In this document: positions 39,608-50,888 of the stretch, piece by piece | Layout of the letters: the number at the start of each line of letters is the position of its first letter | Numbering within the stretch: position 1 is the first letter of the stretch | Assembly: GCA_018675575.1 (NCBI GenBank) | Contig: JABGXW010000134.1 | Span: forward strand, 1-64,000 | DNA length: 64,000 nt | Direction: 5' to 3' | DNA from: Bacteriovoracaceae bacterium | Lineage (GTDB): Bacteria > Bdellovibrionota > Bacteriovoracia > Bacteriovoracales > Bacteriovoracaceae | Made by a program: the position numbers and the translations under genes | Notes under the pieces: generated by a model | Told to the model about the DNA's origin: nothing | Database searches by the model: none | The model's input: only the letters and a program-made list of their open reading frames with translations

Positions 39608-41494
39608 ATGATTGATATGAATGTGATATTGAGAGGAGGAGGACTTCTTTCAAAAGATTATGTACTTAAAAACATTTTTAATTATAGTGAATTTAGAGGT
39701 CTCCAAGAAAAGATAGTCGACCAAGTAATCTCTGGGAAAGACTCACTCGTTTTAATGCCTACTGGATTTGGGAAAAGTCTTTGTTACCAGTTGCCAGCGA
39801 TCTTAAGGGAAGGACTGACAATTGTTGTTTCCCCTTTACTATCTCTAATGAAAGATCAAGTTGACTCTTTAAATAAAAAAAATATTCCTGCAAGTACGTT
39901 AAATTCGGCATTGTCAAAACTTGAATCAGCTAGCGTTATCGAAGAAATTCAAAATGGCCTTTGTAAAATTCTCTTTGTTTCTCCCGAAAGGGCATTGAAA
40001 GCAGATTTTATTCGTATGATAGATGGAGTTCAACTCGGTTTAATTGCAGTTGATGAAGCTCATTGTATTTCTGAATGGGGCCATGACTTTCGACCAAAAT
40101 ATAGAGAACTATCGGTTTTAAAAAGAAGATTCTCTGGTGTTCCATTCATTGCATTAACGGCTACTGCTTCTCGGCAGACTTGCGTCGAGATAGTTAATAA
40201 TCTTGATCTTAAGGATGCTAAAGTATTTGTTTCAGGTTTTGATAGGCCAAATATTTTTATAGAGCATCAAACAAAATCAGGAACAGAAGAATCACTTATA
40301 AAATCATTACCTAAGCTTATTCATCCAATGGGAGCAACATTAATTTATTGTCTATCTCGTAAAAAAGTAAAAACTGTTGTGACAAGCTTAAAAAAGCTTG
40401 GCATTAGTTGTAGCGGGTACCATGGAGGTATGAATACTGACGTGCGAGAATCTGCTCAAAATTATTTTATGACAGATAAATCACCTGTTATGGTTGCTAC
40501 TAATGCTTTTGGAATGGGAATAGATAGAGCTGATGTTAGAAAAGTCATTCATTTAGACATGCCTTCTAGTATAGAAGCTTATTACCAAGAAATTGGTAGG
40601 GCCGGTAGGGATGGTCTAGAAAGTCATGCTTTACTTTTTTATTCTGGTAAAGACTCTGCAATACATAAGATGATGGCCCGTAAGAGTATTAGAAATACAT
40701 TAAGGCAATCATTAGAATATTCTCGAATAGATAAAATGTATTCTTTTTGTGAAAGTCCAAGCTGCAAGAGATATCTGATTTTAAAACATTTTCGAGAAGA
40801 AGGATTTTGTCATTGTAATAAATGTTCAAGTTGCAATGAAAATACTATTTCAATTCCAGCTAATGATTTTGCTATTAAAACGATTGAAATTATTAGACAG
40901 TCAGAAATCCTGCCTAAACATACTTATGATTATTATGACTTTTTGGAAAAGCTCGCCTATATTAAAATGCAAGGAAAGTTCTGTGATCGAGTAACGTGGA
41001 AAGCTATTGTGGGTGAAATGATATTACATGAAGCATTCAGTTTATACACTTCAAATAATAGACTAAAAATTATACTTACCCCTATCTCCTTGAGTATCAT
41101 GTCAGGTGAAATCGATATTTCGCTGTCTAAAAAAATAAAATATAGTAAAACTGTTAAGCTCATAAAAAAGAATACGATTAGAAAAAAGAAACCAAAGTCA
41201 AAGAAAAGTACCATAAAAAACTATCCTGAAAGGATACATCCTCAATCGTTCACGCCACATTTGGAATTATTCGAAACTCTAGTGAAAAAAAGGTTAGAAA
41301 TCTCTAAGAAAAAAAGGATTCCAGCCTATAGAGTTTTTACTGATGAAACATTGAGGTTATTGGCAATGAATAAACCAAGCACCGATCAAGAAATGCTTGA
41401 AATTAAAGGTGTTGGTCCTAAAAAATTAAAGAAATATGGAAAACCTTTTAAAGATCTGATAAATCCCGCAGGGAAACAGTATAAGCTCCTATAA
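39608..41494 (+). CDS. recQ: ATP-dependent DNA helicase RecQ
   Basis: The 628-residue superfamily 2 helicase has motif I LMPTGFGKSLCYQL at about 52-65, motif II DEAHCISEWGHDFRP, motif III ALTATAS, motif V ATNAFGMGIDRADVR and motif VI QEIGRAGRDG. The zinc-binding cysteines follow (CESPSCKRYLILKHF, then CHCNKCSSC). The C-terminus has an HRDC domain at about 550-620 (EMLEIKGVGPKKLKKYG). RecQ unwinds recombination and fork intermediates. The region between zinc site and HRDC is divergent and lysine-rich. A terminator overlaps its stop codon. Confidence 0.95.
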   Translation: MIDMNVILRGGGLLSKDYVLKNIFNYSEFRGLQEKIVDQVISGKDSLVLMPTGFGKSLCYQLPAILREGLTIVVSPLLSLMKDQVDSLNKKNIPASTLNSALSKLESASVIEEIQNGLCKILFVSPERALKADFIRMIDGVQLGLIAVDEAHCISEWGHDFRPKYRELSVLKRRFSGVPFIALTATASRQTCVEIVNNLDLKDAKVFVSGFDRPNIFIEHQTKSGTEESLIKSLPKLIHPMGATLIYCLSRKKVKTVVTSLKKLGISCSGYHGGMNTDVRESAQNYFMTDKSPVMVATNAFGMGIDRADVRKVIHLDMPSSIEAYYQEIGRAGRDGLESHALLFYSGKDSAIHKMMARKSIRNTLRQSLEYSRIDKMYSFCESPSCKRYLILKHFREEGFCHCNKCSSCNENTISIPANDFAIKTIEIIRQSEILPKHTYDYYDFLEKLAYIKMQGKFCDRVTWKAIVGEMILHEAFSLYTSNNRLKIILTPISLSIMSGEIDISLSKKIKYSKTVKLIKKNTIRKKKPKSKKSTIKNYPERIHPQSFTPHLELFETLVKKRLEISKKKRIPAYRVFTDETLRLLAMNKPSTDQEMLEIKGVGPKKLKKYGKPFKDLINPAGKQYKLL

Positions 41495-41521
41495 TTACGA
41501 GAGTCTCTATCTTGTAATTTT
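41493..41521 (+). terminator. Probable terminator overlapping the recQ stop
   Basis: AATTACGAGA (41493-41502) pairs with TCTTGTAATT (41510-41519), one G-T wobble, over a 7-base loop, followed by only a short T run. AT-rich and so of moderate strength. Confidence 0.5.
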
Positions 41522-41566
41522 CACATTTACCTGTTTATTATGTTACTAACATTGTAAAAAAAGATC

Positions 41567-43063
<1,497 letters not shown>

Positions 43064-43306
43064 TCAAAATAACAATTGTGATATGATTAGATACTTAACT
43101 TTTTTAATCAAAGCCCTCATGCCACTTTTTCAATTAAAGAAACTCGCAAGGTTCTAGTCACGCACTAAGACCAAAGTCTGTTCTGATTAATTAAATGGGT
43201 GACATAATAGTTGTGGAGTTTTACATAAAAAGGAACTAAAATTAACATTATTTTGATTAATATCTTACAGCAGCCTGCCAATAATAATATTTAAGGAAGT
43301 TTTGAT

Positions 43307-43516
43307 ATGAAGACTGAAAAAGAATTTATCCACGACTTAGTTAACAAGATTTCTATGGCCTATGGAAAAGTAGATAGAGTTTTGATGAAAAAAGATACGT
43401 TTACTCATGAAGAAATTGTATCGAATTTAGAAAATGCAAGAAATGACCTAGATGAAACATTTGAATTAATAAATTCAAGGAAGTTGGCCATTAATGGAGG
43501 AACAATTATAAAATAG
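43307..43516 (+). CDS. Small Spo0B-like / DHp-like protein
   Basis: The 69-residue protein starts at an ATG behind AAGGAAG. Its N-terminal helix FIHDLVNKISMAYGKVDRV resembles the phosphoacceptor helix of Spo0B and sensor kinases (H-D-x-x-N-K-[IL]), with H9 as candidate phosphorylation site. A second acidic helix follows (EEIVSNLENARNDLDETFELI), making a two-helix hairpin that could dimerise as a four-helix bundle. No ATPase domain is present. It could be a phosphotransferase, for example for orphan receivers such as that at 1199, but this is speculative. It abuts the convergent gliding operon by one base. Confidence 0.6.
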   Translation: MKTEKEFIHDLVNKISMAYGKVDRVLMKKDTFTHEEIVSNLENARNDLDETFELINSRKLAINGGTIIK

Positions 43517-45364
43517 TTACATTTTCTCTGTCTCTGAAAAAAATGATAATGGCTGACTAACATCAACAACCCCTCCTCCTTTAGGTTTTGGAAATGGAAT
43601 TAACTTTAATACTCCCGCCATGCAACCAACTCCCGATTTCGAAAAACTTGAATTCTTGACAATAATATTTACTTTTGAAACTAGTCCCGTTTGACCTATT
43701 CTAAAATCTAAACCAATTATACCCTTTAGCTTTTCATTTGCTTGAAGTTCTTTTTGGTAACAATGTCTAAATTGAGGAAGGTATTCTCTTAAGATCTTAC
43801 GTAACAGTTCAGGGTCCATCGAACCAAGTACAATCGTTTTGGTATCAAAATAACTAGCGTCTATTCCAGATTTAGAAGCAAGGCCAAAAGCAGCAGATGA
43901 AAAGTTGAACTTGCCCTCGAAGTCTTGCCCTAAGCTATTGTGATTAATTGATTTCATAGTTTTTAAACCTTTTGTATCTTGAACATTAGTAGATTCAAAT
44001 CCTACCTTAGTATTAGCAGTAATCTTCTTTAAATCCGTTTTTGATATATTTGTAGTGTTTGAAAACAGAGAATTGAATGATTTATAGGACGTAAACTTGT
44101 AGGCCTTCATTTTAGGTTTCTTTTTTATTGATAGATGTTTGATCTTGGCCATCTTTGATTTTATAAAACTTTTGGAAGTCTTATTTAATTTCTTGTTTAT
44201 ATTAAGATTACTTTTTGCAAGTTTAGTAAGCGACTTCTCGTTCTGGTTATTGTCTGCTATGGACTTTGATATGTTTTTAATCGGAGCTTGAATCATCTTT
44301 CTGTAAATTACTGCTATTTTTTTATTTTTTTTCTCATTAATATTGATATCCACAAATAAAAGTAAGAGCATCAACCCCATGATCATAGAAAATATTTTTG
44401 CAGTTTGTTTTTGAAAGTTTATATCTCTTCCGAAAAAAGGAGAAAACGTTAATGATGGAGGTGCATTAACAACTTTTATTATCATCTGGATAGTTTTACG
44501 TTCATAACTTATAATATCGTCTTCTATCATTTGATAATCGTTTTCAATGCTTTTACCATTCGTAATATTTCTAGAGCTATAGTTTGGAAGAGGTAATAAA
44601 TTAATTGAATTATTTTCGATAGAACAAAATGGTATTAGAACATCGGTGTCAAGACTTATGACCTGCAAGGTTTTCTTGTCTTGCACAGTTGAACTAGCGT
44701 ATATATCACCCTCCTTGCAAGGAAAGTAACTCACATTGAGAATGATTCCCATTGACATAACTGTAACTTCAATTGCTTTAGATTTATTGTTTCTAATAAT
44801 ATTACGACTTTCTTTATTTTCATCGAATTCAATATAATCGGAAGGAACAGGATTAATGAGAGCGGGGATATAATCAAAAGCTTTGTAATCCTGTTCATTA
44901 AAAACGATATCGCAATATTCATCATCTATTACAACGAGCCCTTTTTTAGGAATCAATTTAGCCGGTTTTGTAATAATTTCTATTTCATCTATCTGGTTAA
45001 GACCTTGATCTTGATTATTGATAATTTTATTTTCGTGATAAGTATGAAAATTCTCTGTGGTCAGGTATTCAATTCGCCCAAATCTTATTGCATCTCCCTC
45101 AGAGAAAAATCCGGAGTTAACTTTTTCATTATTAATATAAACACCGTTGACACTGTCAAGATCAATAATTCTACCACCATTACTTTCTATGATTAACATT
45201 GCATGGTAAAAAGAGATTGAAGAGTCATTAATAATTAGGTCACAAGATGGAGAAGAGCCTATAAGAATCTTTTTAGTATCTAATATGAGTTCATTAACAA
45301 CTTGTCCTGAACTATATTGAGTTATTTTAAGTAGATTTTGATGTAATTTGTTTTTTACAAGCAC
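43517..45364 (-). CDS. GltG-like protein: FHA domain, one TM helix, AgmX/PglI C-terminal domain
   Basis: The 615-residue protein has a cytoplasmic FHA domain at about 30-105 (LIGSSPSCDLIINDSSISFYHAML, then DLDSVNGVYINNEKV), a long linker, a single membrane helix at about 322-340 (MGLMLLLLFVDIN) and a lysine-rich periplasmic stretch. A TonB-like AgmX/PglI domain closes it at about 510-610 (LREYLPQFRHCYQKEL, GLDFRIGQTGLVSKVNI, GCMAGVLKLIPFPKP). This matches the layout of Myxococcus GltG, which links cytosolic and periplasmic parts of the gliding complex. GTG start with GGAG upstream. Last gene of the operon. Confidence 0.78.
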   Translation of the reverse strand: MLVKNKLHQNLLKITQYSSGQVVNELILDTKKILIGSSPSCDLIINDSSISFYHAMLIIESNGGRIIDLDSVNGVYINNEKVNSGFFSEGDAIRFGRIEYLTTENFHTYHENKIINNQDQGLNQIDEIEIITKPAKLIPKKGLVVIDDEYCDIVFNEQDYKAFDYIPALINPVPSDYIEFDENKESRNIIRNNKSKAIEVTVMSMGIILNVSYFPCKEGDIYASSTVQDKKTLQVISLDTDVLIPFCSIENNSINLLPLPNYSSRNITNGKSIENDYQMIEDDIISYERKTIQMIIKVVNAPPSLTFSPFFGRDINFQKQTAKIFSMIMGLMLLLLFVDININEKKNKKIAVIYRKMIQAPIKNISKSIADNNQNEKSLTKLAKSNLNINKKLNKTSKSFIKSKMAKIKHLSIKKKPKMKAYKFTSYKSFNSLFSNTTNISKTDLKKITANTKVGFESTNVQDTKGLKTMKSINHNSLGQDFEGKFNFSSAAFGLASKSGIDASYFDTKTIVLGSMDPELLRKILREYLPQFRHCYQKELQANEKLKGIIGLDFRIGQTGLVSKVNIIVKNSSFSKSGVGCMAGVLKLIPFPKPKGGGVVDVSQPLSFFSETEKM

Positions 45365-45365
45365 G

Positions 45366-46259
45366 TTAACTCCGCTTATTGGCGAGTATTCCTTCGCTGT
45401 ATTTAGAATCCTTTAGCAGTTCAAGCTTACGTTCAATAATTATGCTAAGGCCATCTCGCATCACTTTTATTGGTTTAATCATGGTATATTGTCCATTTTG
45501 CAACATCTTTTTTGCTTTTTCTAAAAATCCTAATTTAAATAATACTATAGCGTATTGTCCCGAAATATCTTCTCTTTCTAGATACTTTCTATTAACTTTT
45601 TCGTAATACTTCTTTGCAATTTTATATTTTCCTTTTAATAAATATATTGTTGCTCGAGATGAAATAACATCTATATCTTGAGGAGCTTTACTATACAAAA
45701 AATCTGATAACTCTTTTGCCTTCTTAAGCTGAGCAAATTTAATATAAAGCTGAAGCATGTTAAACTTTGGTGTTAGTAAGGTACCTTCAGAATCCGCTTT
45801 TTTTAGACTCGATAATGCTAGATCGTATGCCCTCAATTTCATATAGACGAGTCCTAAATTATTTAATGCCGGAGAAAAGCTAGTCAGAGTTGTTCTCGCT
45901 TTGACTCCTTTAGATATAGAAATATTAAAAAAGTATTTAGCTTTTGGTAAATCATCATTCAGATAATGGCAGGTTCCAATATGATTCCAATAAATAGGAT
46001 TATTCCTTTCTTTTTTTATTTGTTTCTTTAACAAACTGAGTCCATAGGAGATTTTTCCTTGATGACAGAATGTCACCGCTCTTTGGATACTATTATCCCT
46101 TGACTGAACTAATTCAAAACGCTTGGTACTATAACGTAAAAATGATTCTCCTGCTAGAAGATCGTTCTTTTTATTCTCAATAATTGTTTTTAATTTAAAG
46201 TTTGAGCAAGAAGAAGATAATAAAGAAATGAAAAATATTAATCCAATAAATTTGATCAT
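45366..46259 (-). CDS. TPR lipoprotein, GltE-like
   Basis: The 297-residue protein has a lipoprotein signal (MIKFIGLIFFISLLSSSC, C18) and TPR repeats through about residues 60-260 (GLSLLKKQIKKERNNPIYWNHIG, LNNLGLVYMKLRAYDLALSSL). In Myxococcus, GltE (AglT) is a periplasmic TPR lipoprotein of the gliding apparatus encoded next to GltD and ahead of GltG, the same order as here. Its gene overlaps the large TPR gene by 4 bases and ends one base before the FHA gene. Confidence 0.72.
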   Translation of the reverse strand: MIKFIGLIFFISLLSSSCSNFKLKTIIENKKNDLLAGESFLRYSTKRFELVQSRDNSIQRAVTFCHQGKISYGLSLLKKQIKKERNNPIYWNHIGTCHYLNDDLPKAKYFFNISISKGVKARTTLTSFSPALNNLGLVYMKLRAYDLALSSLKKADSEGTLLTPKFNMLQLYIKFAQLKKAKELSDFLYSKAPQDIDVISSRATIYLLKGKYKIAKKYYEKVNRKYLEREDISGQYAIVLFKLGFLEKAKKMLQNGQYTMIKPIKVMRDGLSIIIERKLELLKDSKYSEGILANKRS

Positions 46260-49174
46260 TTTAAAACCCCTTCGGTATCAGCAGTAGAAATTAATTTACT
46301 CGCAAGGTATTTGTATTTTATTTTTTTGATAAAGTTATGATCTTTTAAAAATGTAAAATTTTTAAAACTTAATATGTCATTTCTATATATTATTGCCTTA
46401 GCGTTAATTCTATAAGCGTGTGCTTTTGTTTCTAAGTTGTTGATAAGCGATGTCATGGCAATTCTAAATCCTTTTTTAAAGTCCTCATTAAAAAAAGCTG
46501 GGGTAATGTTTGATATTTTATCCATTAATTCATAATATTTATTATTTAAAACTATATATGTTCCAAGTATCAACTCCTTGTGTCCTTTCAAAATAAGCTT
46601 CTCTGCTTCAATGGATAAGTTTTGCAGTTTTTTTAAATTATCCTCTAGGGATAAATTAAATTCTTTTTCATGGAATCTTTTTTTGTTACCTTTAAATTCA
46701 AAGGAAATACTATTTGAGTAGATCAAAAACTTGTCAAAATTTTTAATGTCATTTATCATTTGGTATTGTTCTCTTGAAATTCCCTTCTTATTTGACAGTC
46801 TTATCAATTGCTTTTTTACTTTTTTTCCAAGTTTTATCTGGTTAGTATTTTGTGTATCCCAATAGATGTCAATCATTGATGTCAGCACACTTTTTGCTAA
46901 AAAATTAAAATAAGAAGACTTTTCTATCGAATTGTAAAATTTGAAAAAGCTTTTATATAGTCTTTGTTCCTTTAAAAACTGGATTATGTTTTCTCCATTC
47001 TGAATAATTACATTTTGTGAAAGTTGACACTTTTTTCCTCGTTTGAAATTTATCAATGCCGCATGATAATTATTATCAACTAATTGATGATGTACAGTTA
47101 AGTTATAAAGCATGTTCTTTTCATTATAATTAATACTACAGAAATCATTAAGCAGTTTACTTGCCAGTAGAGCAGACCTTTTAAAATCTTGTAATAACGC
47201 TAACTCTTTAACAATTATTGAAAGTCTTGGAATTAGGTACTGCTTATCTTTTGGCGAGTGTTTTATTAAAGACCGATTTATCCATTTGTAAGCATTCTTT
47301 GTGTCAGCTAAATCTAGGTAAATTAAAGCTGCATTATAGGCCGATTGAGCATGAATTTTATTAGGGTATCGTTTGTCTTGAAATAAGTTTTGATATCCTT
47401 CGATTGCCATCACTTTATTACCATTTAAGTCTAATGATTGATATTTGTTAAATAATAATGATCCTAAGATTGCTATACTTTTTTCAAGGTAAGACTTATT
47501 GAAGTTTAAATATCCCTTCTGTAATTTTGTAATACATTCTGATAAGTTCTCTGAATCCTTAATGGAAATGTAATGATCCATAATTCTTGTATACAAAGCT
47601 TTTTGATGTGTCTTTTCATTTTTGTAATGTTTCTTGTATTTATTAAATACGACTAGAGCTTTTTGTATTTCTTTCTTCTCTATGTATAGATTGAAAAGTC
47701 GCCCATAGATTTTTTTGCTGGTTCTGTTAACTGGCCATATCTGGATATGGTTTTCGTATACAAAGATTGTGTTTTTTAAATTTAACTTCTTATCAAAACC
47801 TGTTGACCCAATTAGTGAAAGAAAAGATTTAAATATTTTTTCTTGTAACGTGGAAGGGTCTCTTATTGAGCGTTTATTAATTGAAATATTTATTGCTTCT
47901 GTGTAGGCCGTCGCAGATTCCTTATACTTTTTAACAGAGTAAAAAGTTTCACCAATGTAATAATAATACTTCTCTTTATTAATCTTATCTAAGTTAGCAA
48001 GAATCTTAAAGTAAGAGATGATCTTTTCCAACTTTTTATCCTCATAGCTTTTATTATTAAGTTTTAAATTACCTGTTAGTCTTATTTGAAGATACCCTAC
48101 TAATGAGCTTATTTTATTCACAGCTTCTGATCTTTGTATTGCAGTCATCTCTTTCTTAAAACTTAGAATATTTAACTCAACTGCTGTTTTGAAATATAAC
48201 TTGAACTTTTTAAAGTTTCGATAGATATCCAGTTCGTTTAATCTTATCTCAATTACTTTTTTAGTTCGCTTGAGTGCTTTTGCATTATCTAAGGCTTTTG
48301 AAAGAACCGCTTTTGTATCTTTAAATAGGCCTTTATGGGCAGTCTTCTTTGCCATAGAAATCAAATAATCAGTAGGGTCGATTACATTATCCTTGTAAAA
48401 GATGATCCCTTCCCTTATTTTTTTTCCATGAACAAAGAAGACTACAAATGATTCAAGTATTTGTTCTCTCATAGATATATAACGGGGATTTGACGACTCT
48501 TTAAATGATATCTCTAAATTATTAAGGGCCTTGTCCATTTGATTAATTTTGAGTAAACACCACGCTTGATTAAATAAATGTCTTGTATACCAATCGTCTT
48601 CTTTGTTTTTGATAACATCATTATAATATTTTACAGCGAGTATATAATTTTTATTATTATAGTAATACTCAGCTAAAGAAGCTTTGGCATTGTGAATGAT
48701 TTTGTCATGTTTTTGTGCGTGTTTTAATGAAAGTTTTAAATAATACTCTGTATCTTTGTCATCACCATAGTCTCTTTCATTTAGGGCAAGAGTATAGTAA
48801 ATACGCGCAGTTTTGTTGAACTTAGGATATTTTGAAATTATTTTAAGACCCATTCTTTTCACTGTATTGAATACCTTTTTGGATTTTTTAAAATACCATG
48901 ATTTAGGGTGATTTCTTTTCTTTGCATTTAGAAATTGTTCATTTTCTTTTTCAATCATTAATCTGATCTTTTCAGACTTTAATTCAAGTAATCTATACTG
49001 AAGCTTGGGACCTAATGAACCACGTTGTTTTATTGCTTTTTCTTCCTTTAAGATAAGGGAATTTAGAGTTGTCCATCTCTCTTTAGCATTTTGGATGTTA
49101 TTATTATCAGCAAAAACAATATTTTTGATGAGTAAAATCACAAAAAATGTAAGAATATAAATCTGATTATTCAT
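46256..49174 (-). CDS. Large periplasmic TPR protein, GltD/AgnA-like
   Basis: The 972-residue protein has a signal peptide (to about FA, residue 22) followed by helical repeats over nearly its whole length (RIYYTLALNERDYGDDKDTEYYL, ASLAEYYYNNKNYILAVKYYNDV, YYYIGETFYSVKKYKESATAYTEA). It is lysine-rich, as expected for a basic periplasmic scaffold in this AT-rich genome. Position and architecture match GltD (AgnA), which spans the periplasm in the gliding complex. Start overlaps the ExbD gene by 8 bases. Confidence 0.68.
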   Translation of the reverse strand: MNNQIYILTFFVILLIKNIVFADNNNIQNAKERWTTLNSLILKEEKAIKQRGSLGPKLQYRLLELKSEKIRLMIEKENEQFLNAKKRNHPKSWYFKKSKKVFNTVKRMGLKIISKYPKFNKTARIYYTLALNERDYGDDKDTEYYLKLSLKHAQKHDKIIHNAKASLAEYYYNNKNYILAVKYYNDVIKNKEDDWYTRHLFNQAWCLLKINQMDKALNNLEISFKESSNPRYISMREQILESFVVFFVHGKKIREGIIFYKDNVIDPTDYLISMAKKTAHKGLFKDTKAVLSKALDNAKALKRTKKVIEIRLNELDIYRNFKKFKLYFKTAVELNILSFKKEMTAIQRSEAVNKISSLVGYLQIRLTGNLKLNNKSYEDKKLEKIISYFKILANLDKINKEKYYYYIGETFYSVKKYKESATAYTEAINISINKRSIRDPSTLQEKIFKSFLSLIGSTGFDKKLNLKNTIFVYENHIQIWPVNRTSKKIYGRLFNLYIEKKEIQKALVVFNKYKKHYKNEKTHQKALYTRIMDHYISIKDSENLSECITKLQKGYLNFNKSYLEKSIAILGSLLFNKYQSLDLNGNKVMAIEGYQNLFQDKRYPNKIHAQSAYNAALIYLDLADTKNAYKWINRSLIKHSPKDKQYLIPRLSIIVKELALLQDFKRSALLASKLLNDFCSINYNEKNMLYNLTVHHQLVDNNYHAALINFKRGKKCQLSQNVIIQNGENIIQFLKEQRLYKSFFKFYNSIEKSSYFNFLAKSVLTSMIDIYWDTQNTNQIKLGKKVKKQLIRLSNKKGISREQYQMINDIKNFDKFLIYSNSISFEFKGNKKRFHEKEFNLSLEDNLKKLQNLSIEAEKLILKGHKELILGTYIVLNNKYYELMDKISNITPAFFNEDFKKGFRIAMTSLINNLETKAHAYRINAKAIIYRNDILSFKNFTFLKDHNFIKKIKYKYLASKLISTADTEGVLK

Positions 49175-49661
49175 ATTTTCCTTGTACTATAAATTTAAAC
49201 TCTGGGAACCCTGCTAATGCTGAAGTATGCATTACACGACTTAGCACTTTGTAGGGGAGACTTTTATCTAATACTATATTTATTTTCTTTGTTTTTGTTT
49301 TAATAATATTTTTATCGCTAATATTTGATGGAATCTTTGAATTAACTAATTTTGAAAATAAGATAGGTATAGTATCAACGCCGTCCTTATATTTTCCAAT
49401 CAGTTTATTGTTTATGAATATCTTTCGATTTCGGTTGACTTGTACAATGATTGATTGGTTTCCTAAGGTTGTTGATCTACTGTTTGGTAAGGACATATTT
49501 TCCACTAAATCAATTTTAAGATCTGATGCATTGTATGACTTTAGCAGGAAAACTAATAAAATTACTAAAATATCTAAAAGTGAAGTAATGTCAAGGTCAA
49601 GAACTTCCTTGTTCTCTTTTTTAAATTTCCTTAACATCCTTTTTTTCTTATATATGTTCAT
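49167..49661 (-). CDS. TolR/ExbD-like protein (AglQ/AglS-like), second copy
   Basis: The 164-residue protein has a basic N-terminal tail, one transmembrane helix with the proton-carrying aspartate (ITSLLDILVILLVFLL, D30) and a periplasmic ExbD domain ending with IVLDKSLPYKVLSRVMHTSALAGFPEFKF. With the preceding ExbD gene and the TolQ-like gene it forms a channel set of one TolQ and two TolR homologues, as in AglR-AglQ-AglS of the Myxococcus gliding motor. Confidence 0.82.
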   Translation of the reverse strand: MNIYKKKRMLRKFKKENKEVLDLDITSLLDILVILLVFLLKSYNASDLKIDLVENMSLPNSRSTTLGNQSIIVQVNRNRKIFINNKLIGKYKDGVDTIPILFSKLVNSKIPSNISDKNIIKTKTKKINIVLDKSLPYKVLSRVMHTSALAGFPEFKFIVQGKYE

Positions 49662-49668
49662 ATTAACC

Positions 49669-50184
49669 CTATATAATTGTTTCGAATATAATCTGTTTGA
49701 AAAGTTTATCTGTTTTAATGAATTTTCCGAATTTATCTTTACCTCGTATTATTTGAATACCAGGTTCTATACTTCTGACAGAATCCATAATATTGACAAT
49801 CTTTTCATAAGAAATTTTCGATTTGGGTCTCAAAATGATTGAATCTTCTTCCATGTTTTTTGACTTAATTGATCTTAATTCTTTAGAGAGAGACTTTAAG
49901 TCGTATCTATTACTAATATTTGGAATTGTTTTATAGATATGACCATTTACACCTGTCTTTATGACAATTGATTTAGAATTTATATCCAATACTAGATTTA
50001 AAGGAGGTCTTTTCTCTTTGATTGATTCTATCAGTGAGATTGCTGGTGCATCAGATCCAATCTCATGAATATCAACAAATTGAGCTGACATCAGAAGAAA
50101 AAAGATAAAGATAAAAACTGCATCCAATATAGGAATAAGGTTTAATCTTTTAATGTATTTTTTCCTTTTATGAATATTGTTCAT
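49669..50184 (-). CDS. TolR/ExbD-like protein (AglQ/AglS-like), first copy
   Basis: The 171-residue protein begins with basic residues, then a helix with the channel aspartate (LIPILDAVFIFIFFLLM, D21) and a periplasmic ExbD domain (VLDINSKSIVIKTGVNGHIYK, ILRPKSKISYEKIVNIMDSV). Its start touches the stop of the TolQ-like gene at base 50184, so they are translationally coupled. The two ExbD copies differ strongly in sequence, which argues for distinct roles in a heteromeric motor. Confidence 0.83.
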   Translation of the reverse strand: MNNIHKRKKYIKRLNLIPILDAVFIFIFFLLMSAQFVDIHEIGSDAPAISLIESIKEKRPPLNLVLDINSKSIVIKTGVNGHIYKTIPNISNRYDLKSLSKELRSIKSKNMEEDSIILRPKSKISYEKIVNIMDSVRSIEPGIQIIRGKDKFGKFIKTDKLFKQIIFETII

Positions 50185-50879
50185 TAGGCAACCTTTTTGG
50201 TTACTTTATTTGCTACAGACTGCTTTCTTGTACCAATAAGATCAATAAGCTTTAGTGAGTAATGTTCTATATCACCAAGAATTTTGTCTGACTTACACAT
50301 TAAAATTTGATGAATCACCATTATAGAGATTGCTGATATCAGCCCCATAGCAGTTGTATTCATTGCTTTTGATATACCTAATGCTAATAATTTTGCTTTA
50401 GATGAAGGGTCAGCATTTGCAACTGCAGCGAATGATTGTATCAGGCCATAAATTGTTCCTAATAATCCAATTAATGTAGAGACATTTGCAATCAATGCAA
50501 GATAGCCCATTCGTTTATCAACTTTTGGACTCACTTCAAGAATAGATGCTTCAATTGCGTCTTGGATTTGTTCTTTAGATTGATTTGCTCTTTTTAGTCC
50601 TGACCTAAGTACAGCAGGTAGTAATGCATTGGTATCAGAGCATGTTTGAATAGCAATTGCGACTTGATTTTCAAGGATATGTTTCTTAATTAAACTCATC
50701 AAGCTTGGACCATCTATGTCGTAGCTAAATAAACACTTTATTCTTTCTACTGCTATTGATACACCAAAAATCCAAATAGCTAAAATAACCCACATGAATA
50801 TTCCTCCCTCATTCATGAATATGGCAAGGGATTGTATAAAACTCGGTTCCATTACATTTTTAATAACTTCATTTTCCAT
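50184..50879 (-). CDS. TolQ/MotA-like motor protein, AglR-like
   Basis: The 231-residue protein has three main helices: about 22-42, 127-150 (LIANVSTLIGLLGTIYGLIQSF) and 163-190 (GISKAMNTTAMGLISAISIMV). The last two hold the conserved TolQ/ExbB proline-free channel motifs with T and G residues. In Myxococcus AglR, with AglQ and AglS, converts proton motive force into gliding force. AGGAG precedes the ATG. It follows the 87-residue secreted protein gene by 9 bases. Confidence 0.85.
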   Translation of the reverse strand: MENEVIKNVMEPSFIQSLAIFMNEGGIFMWVILAIWIFGVSIAVERIKCLFSYDIDGPSLMSLIKKHILENQVAIAIQTCSDTNALLPAVLRSGLKRANQSKEQIQDAIEASILEVSPKVDKRMGYLALIANVSTLIGLLGTIYGLIQSFAAVANADPSSKAKLLALGISKAMNTTAMGLISAISIMVIHQILMCKSDKILGDIEHYSLKLIDLIGTRKQSVANKVTKKVA

Positions 50880-50888
50880 TATAAACTC

